6,051 bases of DNA from Actinomycetes bacterium (GTDB lineage: Bacteria; Actinomycetota; Acidimicrobiia; Acidimicrobiales; RAAP-2): positions 1 to 6,051 of the forward strand of contig JAJYPU010000110.1 in NCBI GenBank assembly GCA_021795095.1. The letters run 5' to 3'. The notes beneath the pieces are model-generated. The model searched no databases. It worked only from the letters and a program-made list of their open reading frames with translations, and had not been told where the DNA came from. The position numbers and the translations under genes are program-made. Below, in pieces: positions 1 through 6,051 of the stretch (its first letter is position 1; each line of letters starts with the position of its first letter).

Positions 1-1115
1 CCCGGCGTGCCGAATGCCTCGCCGGGAACCACGGCGATCTTCGCCGTTTCGAGCAGGTTCTCGGCCAGTTCGGCCGAGGTGGTGGCGACCCGCCCGGCCA
101 ACGAACGACCAAGCAGGTCGGTCACGTTCGGGTAGCAGTAGAACGCCCCCTCGGGCACCGCACAGGACACGCCGTCGATCTCGTTGAGCATCGTGGTCAT
201 GATCCGCCGACGACGGTCAAAGGCCGATCGCATCGCGGCGACCGCCGAGAGGTCACCGGTGAGGGCCGCCACAGCGGCTCGCTGGGAGATGTTCGAGATG
301 TTCGACGTCGTCTGACTCTGGTAGTTCACCGCGGCGCCCATCACGTCGGGTGGTCCGACCATCCAACCGATTCGCCAGCCGGTCATGGCGTAGGTCTTGG
401 CCACGCCGTTCACGACGACCCAGCGGTCACCGAGTTCGGGCGCCACCACGGGCATCGAGACAGTGGTCGCGTCGCCGTAAACCAGGTGCTCGTAGATCTC
501 GTCACAGAGGACCCAGACGTCGTGCTCAGCGGCCCATCGGCCGATCGCTGCGACTTCGTCGGGGGTCACGACCGCACCCGTCGGGTTCGACGGCGACACG
601 AAGACGAGGAGCTTGGTCTTGGCGGTGCGGTAGCGCTCGAGTTCCTCCACACTGACGCGAAAACCGTTGGCCTCGCTCGTGGGCACCGGGACCGGTACCC
701 CACCGGCGAGGTAGACCGCCTCGGGGTAGGTCGTCCAGTACGGCGCGGGGATCAGCACCTCGTCACCGGGGTTCAGCATCGTCATGAACGCCGTGGCGAC
801 CGCGTGCTTACCCCCGTTGGTCACCAACACCTGAGACGCCGTGATCTCGAGGCCTGAATCGCGCCTGGTCTTGGCCACGATCGCCTCACGCAACTCGGGC
901 AGACCGGCGGTCGGGGTGTACTTGTAGTTCACCGGCTCGTAGCAGGCCTTCGCGGCGGCCTCGACGATATGCGCCGGCGTCGGGAAGTCCGGTTCCCCGG
1001 CGCCGTAGACGATGATCGGCTCGCCGGCGGCCTTGAGCGCCTTGGCCTTGGCGTCAACGGCCAGGGTCGCGCTCGGCGCCAATCCCCCTAGTAGGTCACT
1101 GACTCGGGCGCTCAT
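1..1115 (-). CDS. aspC: Pyridoxal-phosphate aspartate aminotransferase (class I, subgroup 1b), 3' end cut by window edge
   Basis: Probable cytosolic aspartate:2-oxoglutarate aminotransferase. Reading back from the ATG at 1115-1113 gives 371 uninterrupted codons to the window edge. The family is about 385-400 residues, so only the C-terminal tail is missing. Visible in order: PSAT at 14-17, GEPDF at 40-44, NYKYTPTAG at 63-71, GGKHA at 101-105, PYW ending at Trp127, SPSNPTG at 174-180, DEIY at 205-208, the Schiff-base lysine Lys240 in [16 protein letters not shown], and Arg248. Thr17 and Lys103 match the residues known in Thermus aspartate aminotransferase to recognise the distal carboxylate, which favours aspartate over a neutral amino acid. 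The usual Ser before the PLP lysine is Ala239, a tolerated variant. The C-terminal Arg that binds the alpha-carboxylate is outside the window, so substrate choice cannot be fully checked; a related class I enzyme such as a prephenate or alanine aminotransferase is possible. The start is supported by GGAG five bases upstream. It is divergent from serC. Confidence 0.9.
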   Translation of the reverse strand, partial: MSARVSDLLGGLAPSATLAVDAKAKALKAAGEPIIVYGAGEPDFPTPAHIVEAAAKACYEPVNYKYTPTAGLPELREAIVAKTRRDSGLEITASQVLVTNGGKHAVATAFMTMLNPGDEVLIPAPYWTTYPEAVYLAGGVPVPVPTSEANGFRVSVEELERYRTAKTKLLVFVSPSNPTGAVVTPDEVAAIGRWAAEHDVWVLCDEIYEHLVYGDATTVSMPVVAPELGDRWVVVNGVAKTYAMTGWRIGWMVGPPDVMGAAVNYQSQTTSNISNISQRAAVAALTGDLSAVAAMRSAFDRRRRIMTTMLNEIDGVSCAVPEGAFYCYPNVTDLLGRSLAGRVATTSAELAENLLETAKIAVVPGEAFGTP

Positions 1116-1120
1116 CACGA

Positions 1121-1124
1121 CTCC
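1121..1124 (-). promoter_or_regulatory. Shine-Dalgarno site of the aspartate aminotransferase gene
   Basis: On the minus strand GGAG lies five bases before the ATG at 1115. This selects that ATG over the in-frame GTG one codon earlier (1118-1116), which would be only two bases from the site. The nearby ATG at 1126-1124 is out of frame and runs into a TGA within four codons. Confidence 0.65.
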
Positions 1125-1137
1125 ATTCCGTAGTCCG

Positions 1138-2273
<1,136 letters not shown>

Positions 2274-2274
<1 letters not shown>

Positions 2275-2378
2275 TCACCCACAGTCCCGAAAGAGCGCTC
2301 TCGGCCGAGGCCTGCTTTCGTAACGTCATCACCATCGGTGGCGATCGCGGGCGGTACCGGGTCGAGTGGCTGTGGCGA
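2274..2378 (+). other. Probable 5' extension of the DUF2867 coding region, without a canonical start codon
   Basis: The 104 bases after the serC stop are open in the frame of the downstream gene. From about 2316 they encode residues that look like the start of the DUF2867 domain: FRNVITIGGDRG, then a WLWR motif running into the annotated protein. From memory of the family, an IGG..GWY..WLWR segment belongs directly before the LDRL-GG motif. The frame is open back to the TGA at 2106-2108, inside serC, but holds no ATG, GTG or TTG before 2379. The ATC at 2274-2276 overlaps the serC TAA (TAATC) and sits six bases after GGGGAA (2262-2267), which is where a coupled start would be expected. Possible explanations are a non-canonical start, a mutated start, a sequencing error, or a gene remnant. 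The stretch shows no terminator with a T-tract and no clear promoter. Confidence 0.5.
2292..2301. repeat. Perfect 10-bp palindrome after serC
   Basis: AGAGCGCTCT reads the same on both strands 18 bases after the serC stop. Three further G/C pairs flank it if two A residues are bulged out (CCG before, CGG after). There is no loop and no T-tract, so it does not look like an intrinsic terminator. It could be a small operator or chance; it also lies in the open frame leading into the DUF2867 gene. Confidence 0.25.
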
Positions 2379-2720
2379 GTGCGCGGTTTCCTCGACCGAC
2401 TGTTGGGCGGACCGGAGCTTCAGCGCGGACGGCGACACCCGACCGAGCTACGCGTCGGCAACCACGTCGACTTCTGGCGCGTCGAGGAACTCGAAGCACC
2501 CACGGTGTTGCGCTTGCGCGCCGAGATGATCCTGCCCGGCGAGGTGTTGCTCGAGTGGCGTTTCGAACCGACGTCGACGGGCACGCGCGTGACCCGGCGC
2601 GCCCGCTTCAAGCCGCGCGGACTCTGGGGCCGCCTCTACTGGTACAGCGCCGCGCCGTACCACGCTCTGGTCTTCCCCGGGATCATCCGCAGCATCGTCG
2701 CCGACGCCCCGGCCCCCTAG
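2379..2720 (+). CDS. Stand-alone DUF2867-type (SRPBCC-like) domain protein, start uncertain
   Basis: The 113 residues from GTG 2379 resemble the C-terminal domain of YbjT-like NAD(P)-binding (NmrA/SDR) proteins: RGFLDRLLGG at 2-11, RRGRRHPTELRVG spread over 16-27 (Gln at 15), DFWRVEE at 31-37, VLRLRAEM at 43-50, GTRVTRRARFKPRGLWGRLYW across 68-88, and a C-terminal hydrophobic segment ALVFPGIIRSIV at 96-107. The function of this domain is not established, and the Rossmann domain that normally precedes it is absent: serC occupies that DNA. Homology appears to continue upstream of the GTG, so the true protein may be up to 148 residues (from 2274), or the gene may be a decaying fragment. No Shine-Dalgarno site is obvious before 2379 (nearest purine run GGCGAG ends at the start). 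It probably shares the serC transcript. TAG at 2718-2720 lies one base from the ilvC stop on the other strand. The family assignment is from memory of the motif pattern. Confidence 0.65.
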   Translation: MRGFLDRLLGGPELQRGRRHPTELRVGNHVDFWRVEELEAPTVLRLRAEMILPGEVLLEWRFEPTSTGTRVTRRARFKPRGLWGRLYWYSAAPYHALVFPGIIRSIVADAPAP

Positions 2721-2736
2721 GTCAGTCGACTGCACC
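2720..2736. repeat. Imperfect palindrome at the convergent gene junction
   Basis: CAGTCGACTG (2723-2732) is a perfect 10-bp palindrome. GGT before it and ACC after it extend the symmetry with one bulged C at 2733, giving a possible six-pair stem with a TCGA loop on either strand. It spans the ilvC stop codon and touches the last base of the DUF2867 gene. No T-tract follows on either strand, so terminator activity is not supported by sequence; a weak bidirectional 3'-end structure is possible. Confidence 0.3.
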
Positions 2737-3756
2737 GCCCGAGGCCTCCGAGACCTTCTGCTTGCCCGCTGAGACGAAGGGCATCATGGCGCGCAACTTC
2801 TTGCCGATGTCCTCAATCGGGTGCTTCTTGCCGACCTCGCGCAACTCGCGGTAGCGCGGCCGGCCGATCTCGTTCTCCTTGATCCATTCGGCGGCGAAGG
2901 TGCCGTCTTGAATCTCGGTGAGCACCTTCTTCATCTCGGCCTTCACCTGGCTCGTGATGATCCGCGGACCGCGAGTCAGGTCGCCGTACTCGGCTGTGTC
3001 CGACACCGAGAAGCGCATCCCCGTGATCCCCTCTTCGTACATCAGGTCCACGATCAGCTTGAGTTCGTGCAGGCACTCAAAGTACGCGCTCTCGGGCTGG
3101 TAGCCCGCCTCGACGAGGGTCTCGTAGCCCGCGGTCACGAGGGCGCTCACGCCACCGCAGAGCACGGCCTGCTCACCGAAGAGGTCCGTCTCGGTCTCCT
3201 CGGTGAAGGTCGTCTCGAGCACCCCGGCCCGGGTGGCCCCGATGCCGTGGGCGTAAGCGAGGGCGATCGCGTGCGCCTGGCCGGTCGCGTCCTGGTGGAC
3301 CGCGATCAGCGAGGGGACGCCGCCGCCCTCAACGTAGGTGCGTCGCACCAGGTGACCGGGACCCTTGGGCGCCACCATCGCGACGTCCACGTCGGCGGGC
3401 GGGTTGATGAGGTTGAAGCGGATGTTGAAGCCGTGGGCGAAGAGCAGGCACTTGCCCGCCGTGAGGTGCGGGGCGACCTCGAGGTCATAGATGCGCTTCT
3501 GCTCGGTGTCGGGCAGCAGCATCATGATGATGTCGGCCTCGGCGGCGGCGTCAGCGATGCCGAGCACGCGCAGGCCCGCCTCCTCGGCCTTGAAGACCGA
3601 GGAGGACTCGGGGCGCAGCCCCACGCGAACGTCGAGTCCCGAGTCGTGCAGGTTGAGCGCGTGCGCGTGGCCCTGTGAGCCGTAGCCCAGGATCGCGATC
3701 TTCTTGCCCTCGAGGATCTCGGGGTGGGCGTCGCCCTCGTAGTACATGGTGGTCAT
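2722..3756 (-). CDS. ilvC: Ketol-acid reductoisomerase, class I (short form)
   Basis: Isomerises and reduces 2-acetolactate or 2-aceto-2-hydroxybutyrate to the dihydroxy acid, the second common step of valine, leucine and isoleucine synthesis; needs Mg2+ and NAD(P)H. The 344 residues match the class I length. The N-terminal Rossmann domain shows [13 protein letters not shown] at 24-36 and the cofactor-specificity loop GLRPESSS at 46-53, where Arg48 and serines 51-53 suggest NADPH. The catalytic His108 is in AHGFNI, with PKGPGH at 130-135. The knotted C-terminal domain shows metal ligands Asp191 and Glu195 in DLFGEQ, Glu227 and Glu231, and Ser252 in [10 protein letters not shown]. Met1 is chosen over Met4 because AGAAGGA sits seven bases upstream of it. 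It is the last gene of the ilvBNC block, 12 bases after ilvN. Its stop is one base from the convergent DUF2867 gene. Glu50 stands where many relatives have Gly. Confidence 0.97.
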   Translation of the reverse strand: MTTMYYEGDAHPEILEGKKIAILGYGSQGHAHALNLHDSGLDVRVGLRPESSSVFKAEEAGLRVLGIADAAAEADIIMMLLPDTEQKRIYDLEVAPHLTAGKCLLFAHGFNIRFNLINPPADVDVAMVAPKGPGHLVRRTYVEGGGVPSLIAVHQDATGQAHAIALAYAHGIGATRAGVLETTFTEETETDLFGEQAVLCGGVSALVTAGYETLVEAGYQPESAYFECLHELKLIVDLMYEEGITGMRFSVSDTAEYGDLTRGPRIITSQVKAEMKKVLTEIQDGTFAAEWIKENEIGRPRYRELREVGKKHPIEDIGKKLRAMMPFVSAGKQKVSEASGGAVD

Positions 3757-3763
3757 GGTCCTA

Positions 3764-3770
3764 TCCTTCT
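3764..3770 (-). promoter_or_regulatory. Shine-Dalgarno site of ilvC, overlapping the ilvN stop codon
   Basis: On the minus strand AGAAGGA lies seven bases before the ilvC ATG at 3756, the strongest ribosome site in the window. Its first two bases are the last two of the ilvN TAG stop (3771-3769). Ribosomes ending ilvN would therefore stand on it, consistent with coupled translation of ilvN and ilvC. Confidence 0.75.
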
Positions 3771-4323
3771 AGTGCTCGACGGTGGCCGGAGTGTTCCGGC
3801 CAAGTCTAGGGAGTGCGACGCGGCCCGTCCGATGCAGTTCGACCTCGGCGAAGGCCTCGAGGGCCCGTTCGAGGTCGTCACACGCGCTCGGCGTGCCCGC
3901 GAGCATGACCGTGACCGCTCCCGGGTCGACGTCGACGATCGCGGCGCCGGCGTTGCCCAGCGTGTCGAGCAGCGGGGTCCGGTTCGCCACATCGGTCTTG
4001 ATCGTCGCGAGCAGCAGCTCGCGTTCGACAGCTTCACGAGGGGCGATGTCAGAGATGGCGACCACGTTCACCAACTTGTCCAACTGCCCGACGATCTGCT
4101 CGAGGGGCGCGGACTCGGCGTCGACGACGATCGTGACCCGCGAGTACCGGGCGTGGCTCTCGGACGGGGCGACGGCCAGTGAGTAGATGTTAAAGCCGCG
4201 CCGGGCGAACAGCCCGGCGATGCGTGCGAGCACGCCCGACTTGTTCTCCACCAGCACCGAGAGGATATGGTGGCGCACCGGTGAATGAACGGGCTCGCCG
4301 GCGAAGGGCTCGGGGACGTTCAT
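3769..4323 (-). CDS. ilvN: Acetohydroxyacid synthase (acetolactate synthase) small regulatory subunit
   Basis: Regulatory partner of IlvB: raises its activity and confers valine feedback inhibition. The 184 residues comprise an unconserved N-tail (1-17), an ACT domain at about 18-92 starting HHILSVLVENKSGVLARIAG, and a C-terminal ACT-like domain from RELLLATIKTD (101-111) to RTGRVAL (165-171). Asn27, Gly30 and Asn45 align with Asn11, Gly14 and Asn29 of E. coli IlvH, where change causes valine resistance, so normal feedback control is expected. The frame stays open further upstream to an ATG at 4530, but that part is a shadow of ilvB. The ATG at 4323 is preferred because it sits at the ilvB stop (ATGA overlap) just before the conserved domain. 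Its ribosome site is poor (GGGGG about six bases upstream), so translation probably depends on coupling to ilvB. Confidence 0.95.
   Translation of the reverse strand: MNVPEPFAGEPVHSPVRHHILSVLVENKSGVLARIAGLFARRGFNIYSLAVAPSESHARYSRVTIVVDAESAPLEQIVGQLDKLVNVVAISDIAPREAVERELLLATIKTDVANRTPLLDTLGNAGAAIVDVDPGAVTVMLAGTPSACDDLERALEAFAEVELHRTGRVALPRLGRNTPATVEH
4320..4323 (-). promoter_or_regulatory. ATGA stop-start overlap coupling ilvB to ilvN
   Basis: The minus strand reads ATGA: the ilvN start ATG (4323-4321) and the ilvB stop TGA (4322-4320) share two bases. Such overlaps usually mean that ribosomes finishing the first gene reinitiate on the second. This suits two subunits of one enzyme made in a fixed ratio. 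Confidence 0.85.
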
Positions 4324-6035
4324 CGCGCACCCCCGCGCTGGGAGGGGTGGACCATGATGTCGTCGTTGCTGACGCCCGCGGGCACCATCGGGAAGACCTT
4401 CTCGGTACTGTCGGTGCGAAAGTCGATCACCACCGGTACGTCGTTGATCTTGTTGGCCTCGTCGATCACGTCGTTCATCTCCTTCACGTTGGTCGCGCGC
4501 AGGCCAACGCAGCCCATCGCCTCGGCCCACTTGACATAGTCGGGTAGGTCCGGCGAGAGGTAGACCTCGCTATATCGCTCGTCGTAGAACATCTCCTGCC
4601 ACTGACGCACCATGCCCAGATAGGCGTTGTTCAAGATCGCCACCTTGATCGGGATCCCCTCGGACCGGGCGGTGACGAGTTCCTGGGCCGTCATCTGGAA
4701 GCACCCATCGCCGTCGATGCACCACACGGTGCGATCCGGACGACCGGCCTTGGCCCCAATCGCGGCCGGAACGCCGAACCCCATGGTCCCCGCACCACCC
4801 GAGTTGACCCAGGTGTTGGGCTCTTCGAAGGGCCAGTGCTGGGCGGTCCACATCTGGTGCTGGCCCACCCCCGAAGCGACGATCGTCCCGGCCGGCGCCG
4901 TTCGGGCGATCGACTCGATGACGTGCTGGGGGCGCAGCGGTCCGTCGACCTCGGGCTCGTCGTAGACGAGAGGGTACTTCGCCTGCCAAGTCCGGATCTC
5001 GCGCCACCAGCCGTCAAGGTTCTTCGGGCGTGCGCTCGCGGCGTCAAAGGCGCGCAGCGCCGTGGCGATGTCGGTCTGCAGAGCGACGTCCGGGCGACGA
5101 ATCTTGCCGAACTCGGCCCGGTCGATGTCCACGTGGATCACCTGCGCGTCGGGGGCGAAGGACGCGATCTTGCCGGTGACCCGGTCGTCGAAGCGGGCGC
5201 CGAGGGTGATCAGCAGGTCGCTTCGCTGGATCGCCATGACCGCGGCGTAGACGCCGTGCATGCCCGGCATGCCCAGGTGCTGCTCGTGGGAGTCCGGGAA
5301 GGCGCCCCGCGCCATCAGCGTCGTCACAACGGGGATGCGCGTACGTTCGGCGAAGGCGAGCAACTCTGCCGTTGCGCGGGACTTGAGCGTCCCACCGCCG
5401 ACGTAGAGCACGGGCCGTTCAGACTCCCCGATCAACGCGACGCAGCGCGCCACGGCCACCTCGTCGAGCTCGACCGTCGGACGGTAGCCCGGCAGGTCGT
5501 ACTCGTCGACCCCGGACGGGTACCACCACTCCATCGTCGACTGCGCCACGTCCTTGGGCACGTCGATCAGCACCGGTCCGGGGCGTCCCGTGGTCGCGAG
5601 GTGGAAGGCCGCGGCCACCGCGCGTGGCAACTCGTGGGCCGACTGGACGAGGAAGTTGTGCTTGGTCACCCCCATCGTGATGCCCGTGATGTCGCACTCT
5701 TGGAACGCGTCCAGGCCGATCGAGCTGGTCGCGACCTGGCCGGTGATCACGACCAGGGGCGTCGAGTCCATGTGGGCGTTGGTGATCGGCGTGACGATGT
5801 TGGTCGCGCCGGGGCCGCTCGTGACCATCGCCACCCCCGCGCGACCGGTCGCCATCGCGTAACCCTCGGCCATGTGACCGGCCCCCTGCTCGTGGCGCAC
5901 GAGGATGTGGCGGATCGACGAGTCGAGCAGCGGATCGTACACCGGCAGGATGGCGCCGCCGGGCAGGCCGAAGATGGTGTCGACGCCCTGCTGTTCGAGG
6001 CTCTTGATGAGGGCTTGCGCGCCAGTGAGTTCCAC
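4320..6035 (-). CDS. ilvB: Acetohydroxyacid synthase (acetolactate synthase) large catalytic subunit
   Basis: Thiamine-diphosphate enzyme that condenses two pyruvates to acetolactate, or pyruvate and 2-oxobutyrate to acetohydroxybutyrate: the first common step of branched-chain amino acid synthesis. The 571 residues cover the whole family. The N-terminal domain has GLPGGAILPVYD at 23-34, catalytic Glu49 in RHEQGAGHMAEG, SGPGATN at 73-79, and Lys161 in DVPKD. The central FAD domain has GGGTLKS at 213-219 and LGARFDDRVTGK at 278-289. The C-terminal ThDP/Mg domain has GDG at 442-444 followed by ILNN ending at Asn470, and LGMVRQWQEMFY at 473-484 with Trp479. Ala102 replaces the Pro found at this site in plant enzymes (Pro197, a sulfonylurea contact), as in many bacteria. 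The start is GTG at 6035, with GGAAG eight bases and AGGA three bases upstream. The frame is still open at the window edge, so a start further upstream is not excluded. It heads the ilvBNC block; its promoter and any leader lie outside the window. Confidence 0.97.
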   Translation of the reverse strand: MELTGAQALIKSLEQQGVDTIFGLPGGAILPVYDPLLDSSIRHILVRHEQGAGHMAEGYAMATGRAGVAMVTSGPGATNIVTPITNAHMDSTPLVVITGQVATSSIGLDAFQECDITGITMGVTKHNFLVQSAHELPRAVAAAFHLATTGRPGPVLIDVPKDVAQSTMEWWYPSGVDEYDLPGYRPTVELDEVAVARCVALIGESERPVLYVGGGTLKSRATAELLAFAERTRIPVVTTLMARGAFPDSHEQHLGMPGMHGVYAAVMAIQRSDLLITLGARFDDRVTGKIASFAPDAQVIHVDIDRAEFGKIRRPDVALQTDIATALRAFDAASARPKNLDGWWREIRTWQAKYPLVYDEPEVDGPLRPQHVIESIARTAPAGTIVASGVGQHQMWTAQHWPFEEPNTWVNSGGAGTMGFGVPAAIGAKAGRPDRTVWCIDGDGCFQMTAQELVTARSEGIPIKVAILNNAYLGMVRQWQEMFYDERYSEVYLSPDLPDYVKWAEAMGCVGLRATNVKEMNDVIDEANKINDVPVVIDFRTDSTEKVFPMVPAGVSNDDIMVHPSQRGGAR

Positions 6036-6038
6036 GAT

Positions 6039-6048
6039 TCCTACTTCC
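6039..6048 (-). promoter_or_regulatory. Ribosome-binding region of ilvB
   Basis: The minus strand reads GGAAGTAGGA just before GTG 6035. GGAAG at 6048-6044 leaves an eight-base spacer, and AGGA at 6042-6039 leaves only three. The first is the better-spaced candidate. This supports the GTG start, with translation beginning directly at the conserved ELTGAQAL segment. Confidence 0.55.
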
Positions 6049-6051
6049 GTC

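Noticed and set aside
486..857. Open frame of 123 codons on the + strand opposite the aminotransferase gene
   Set aside because: The minus strand here reads as a continuous class I aminotransferase with all key motifs. The + strand product has biased composition and no recognisable motif.
2280..2330. Intrinsic terminator after serC
   Set aside because: The palindrome at 2292-2301 has no loop and no following T-tract; the nearest T run is only TTT at 2316-2318.
2821..3678. Long open frame (285 codons) on the + strand opposite ilvC
   Set aside because: It mirrors a strongly conserved ilvC gene. Its protein resembles no family I know and is dominated by Val, Gly, Arg, Leu, Asp and Glu, as expected from the complement of GC-biased codons. 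No ribosome site or promoter supports it.
3724..4182. Open frame of 152 codons on the + strand opposite ilvN
   Set aside because: Complement of the ACT-domain gene; low-complexity Arg/Asp/Val/Gly composition and no ribosome site.
4324..4530. Longer ilvN with its start at 4530
   Set aside because: The extra 69 residues lie wholly inside ilvB in another frame, are rich in Arg, Gly and Asp, and have no counterpart in known IlvN proteins. The ATGA overlap marks a better start at 4323.
5700..5740. Ala102 in IlvB at the site matching plant Pro197 as a sign of herbicide resistance
   Set aside because: Bacterial acetohydroxyacid synthases vary naturally at this site, so the residue says nothing about selection or acquired resistance.

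Overview
This window reads as ordinary chromosomal amino-acid biosynthesis DNA from a GC-rich actinobacterium. The evidence is very high G+C at third codon positions, a phosphoserine aminotransferase of the mycobacterial/actinobacterial subtype, the actinobacterial gene order ilvB-ilvN-ilvC, a GTG start on ilvB, and a serC start with no Shine-Dalgarno sequence right behind a TANNNT hexamer (leaderless style). I cannot assign a genus from sequence alone; a deep-branching lineage such as Acidimicrobiia would fit but is a guess.

Layout. Bases 1-1115 (- strand) hold most of an aspartate aminotransferase gene whose last roughly 25-30 codons lie beyond the left edge. A 37-bp gap (1116-1152) carries what look like two overlapping, divergent -10 elements. 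Then serC runs rightward (1153-2274). It is followed in the same direction by a short gene encoding a stand-alone DUF2867-type domain (2379-2720). Its recognisable homology starts upstream of its only canonical start codon. One base later the leftward block ends: ilvC (2722-3756), ilvN (3769-4323) and ilvB (4320-6035), transcribed from right to left as ilvB-ilvN-ilvC.

How the genes work together. IlvB and IlvN are the catalytic and regulatory subunits of acetohydroxyacid synthase. They make acetolactate and acetohydroxybutyrate, which IlvC converts to the dihydroxy acids of valine, leucine and isoleucine synthesis. The three genes are packed as one operon: an ATGA overlap joins ilvB to ilvN, and 12 bases separate ilvN from ilvC. 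SerC makes phosphoserine from phosphohydroxypyruvate, and the divergent aminotransferase probably interconverts aspartate and oxaloacetate. Both aminotransferases use glutamate/2-oxoglutarate and PLP. All five pathway genes keep their key catalytic residues where these are visible.

No gap is longer than 104 bases. I found no RNA gene, mobile element, CRISPR array or convincing intrinsic terminator. I found no undescribed system. The points worth a second look are the start of the DUF2867 gene, the very tight divergent promoter region, and the one-base convergent junction between the DUF2867 gene and ilvC.
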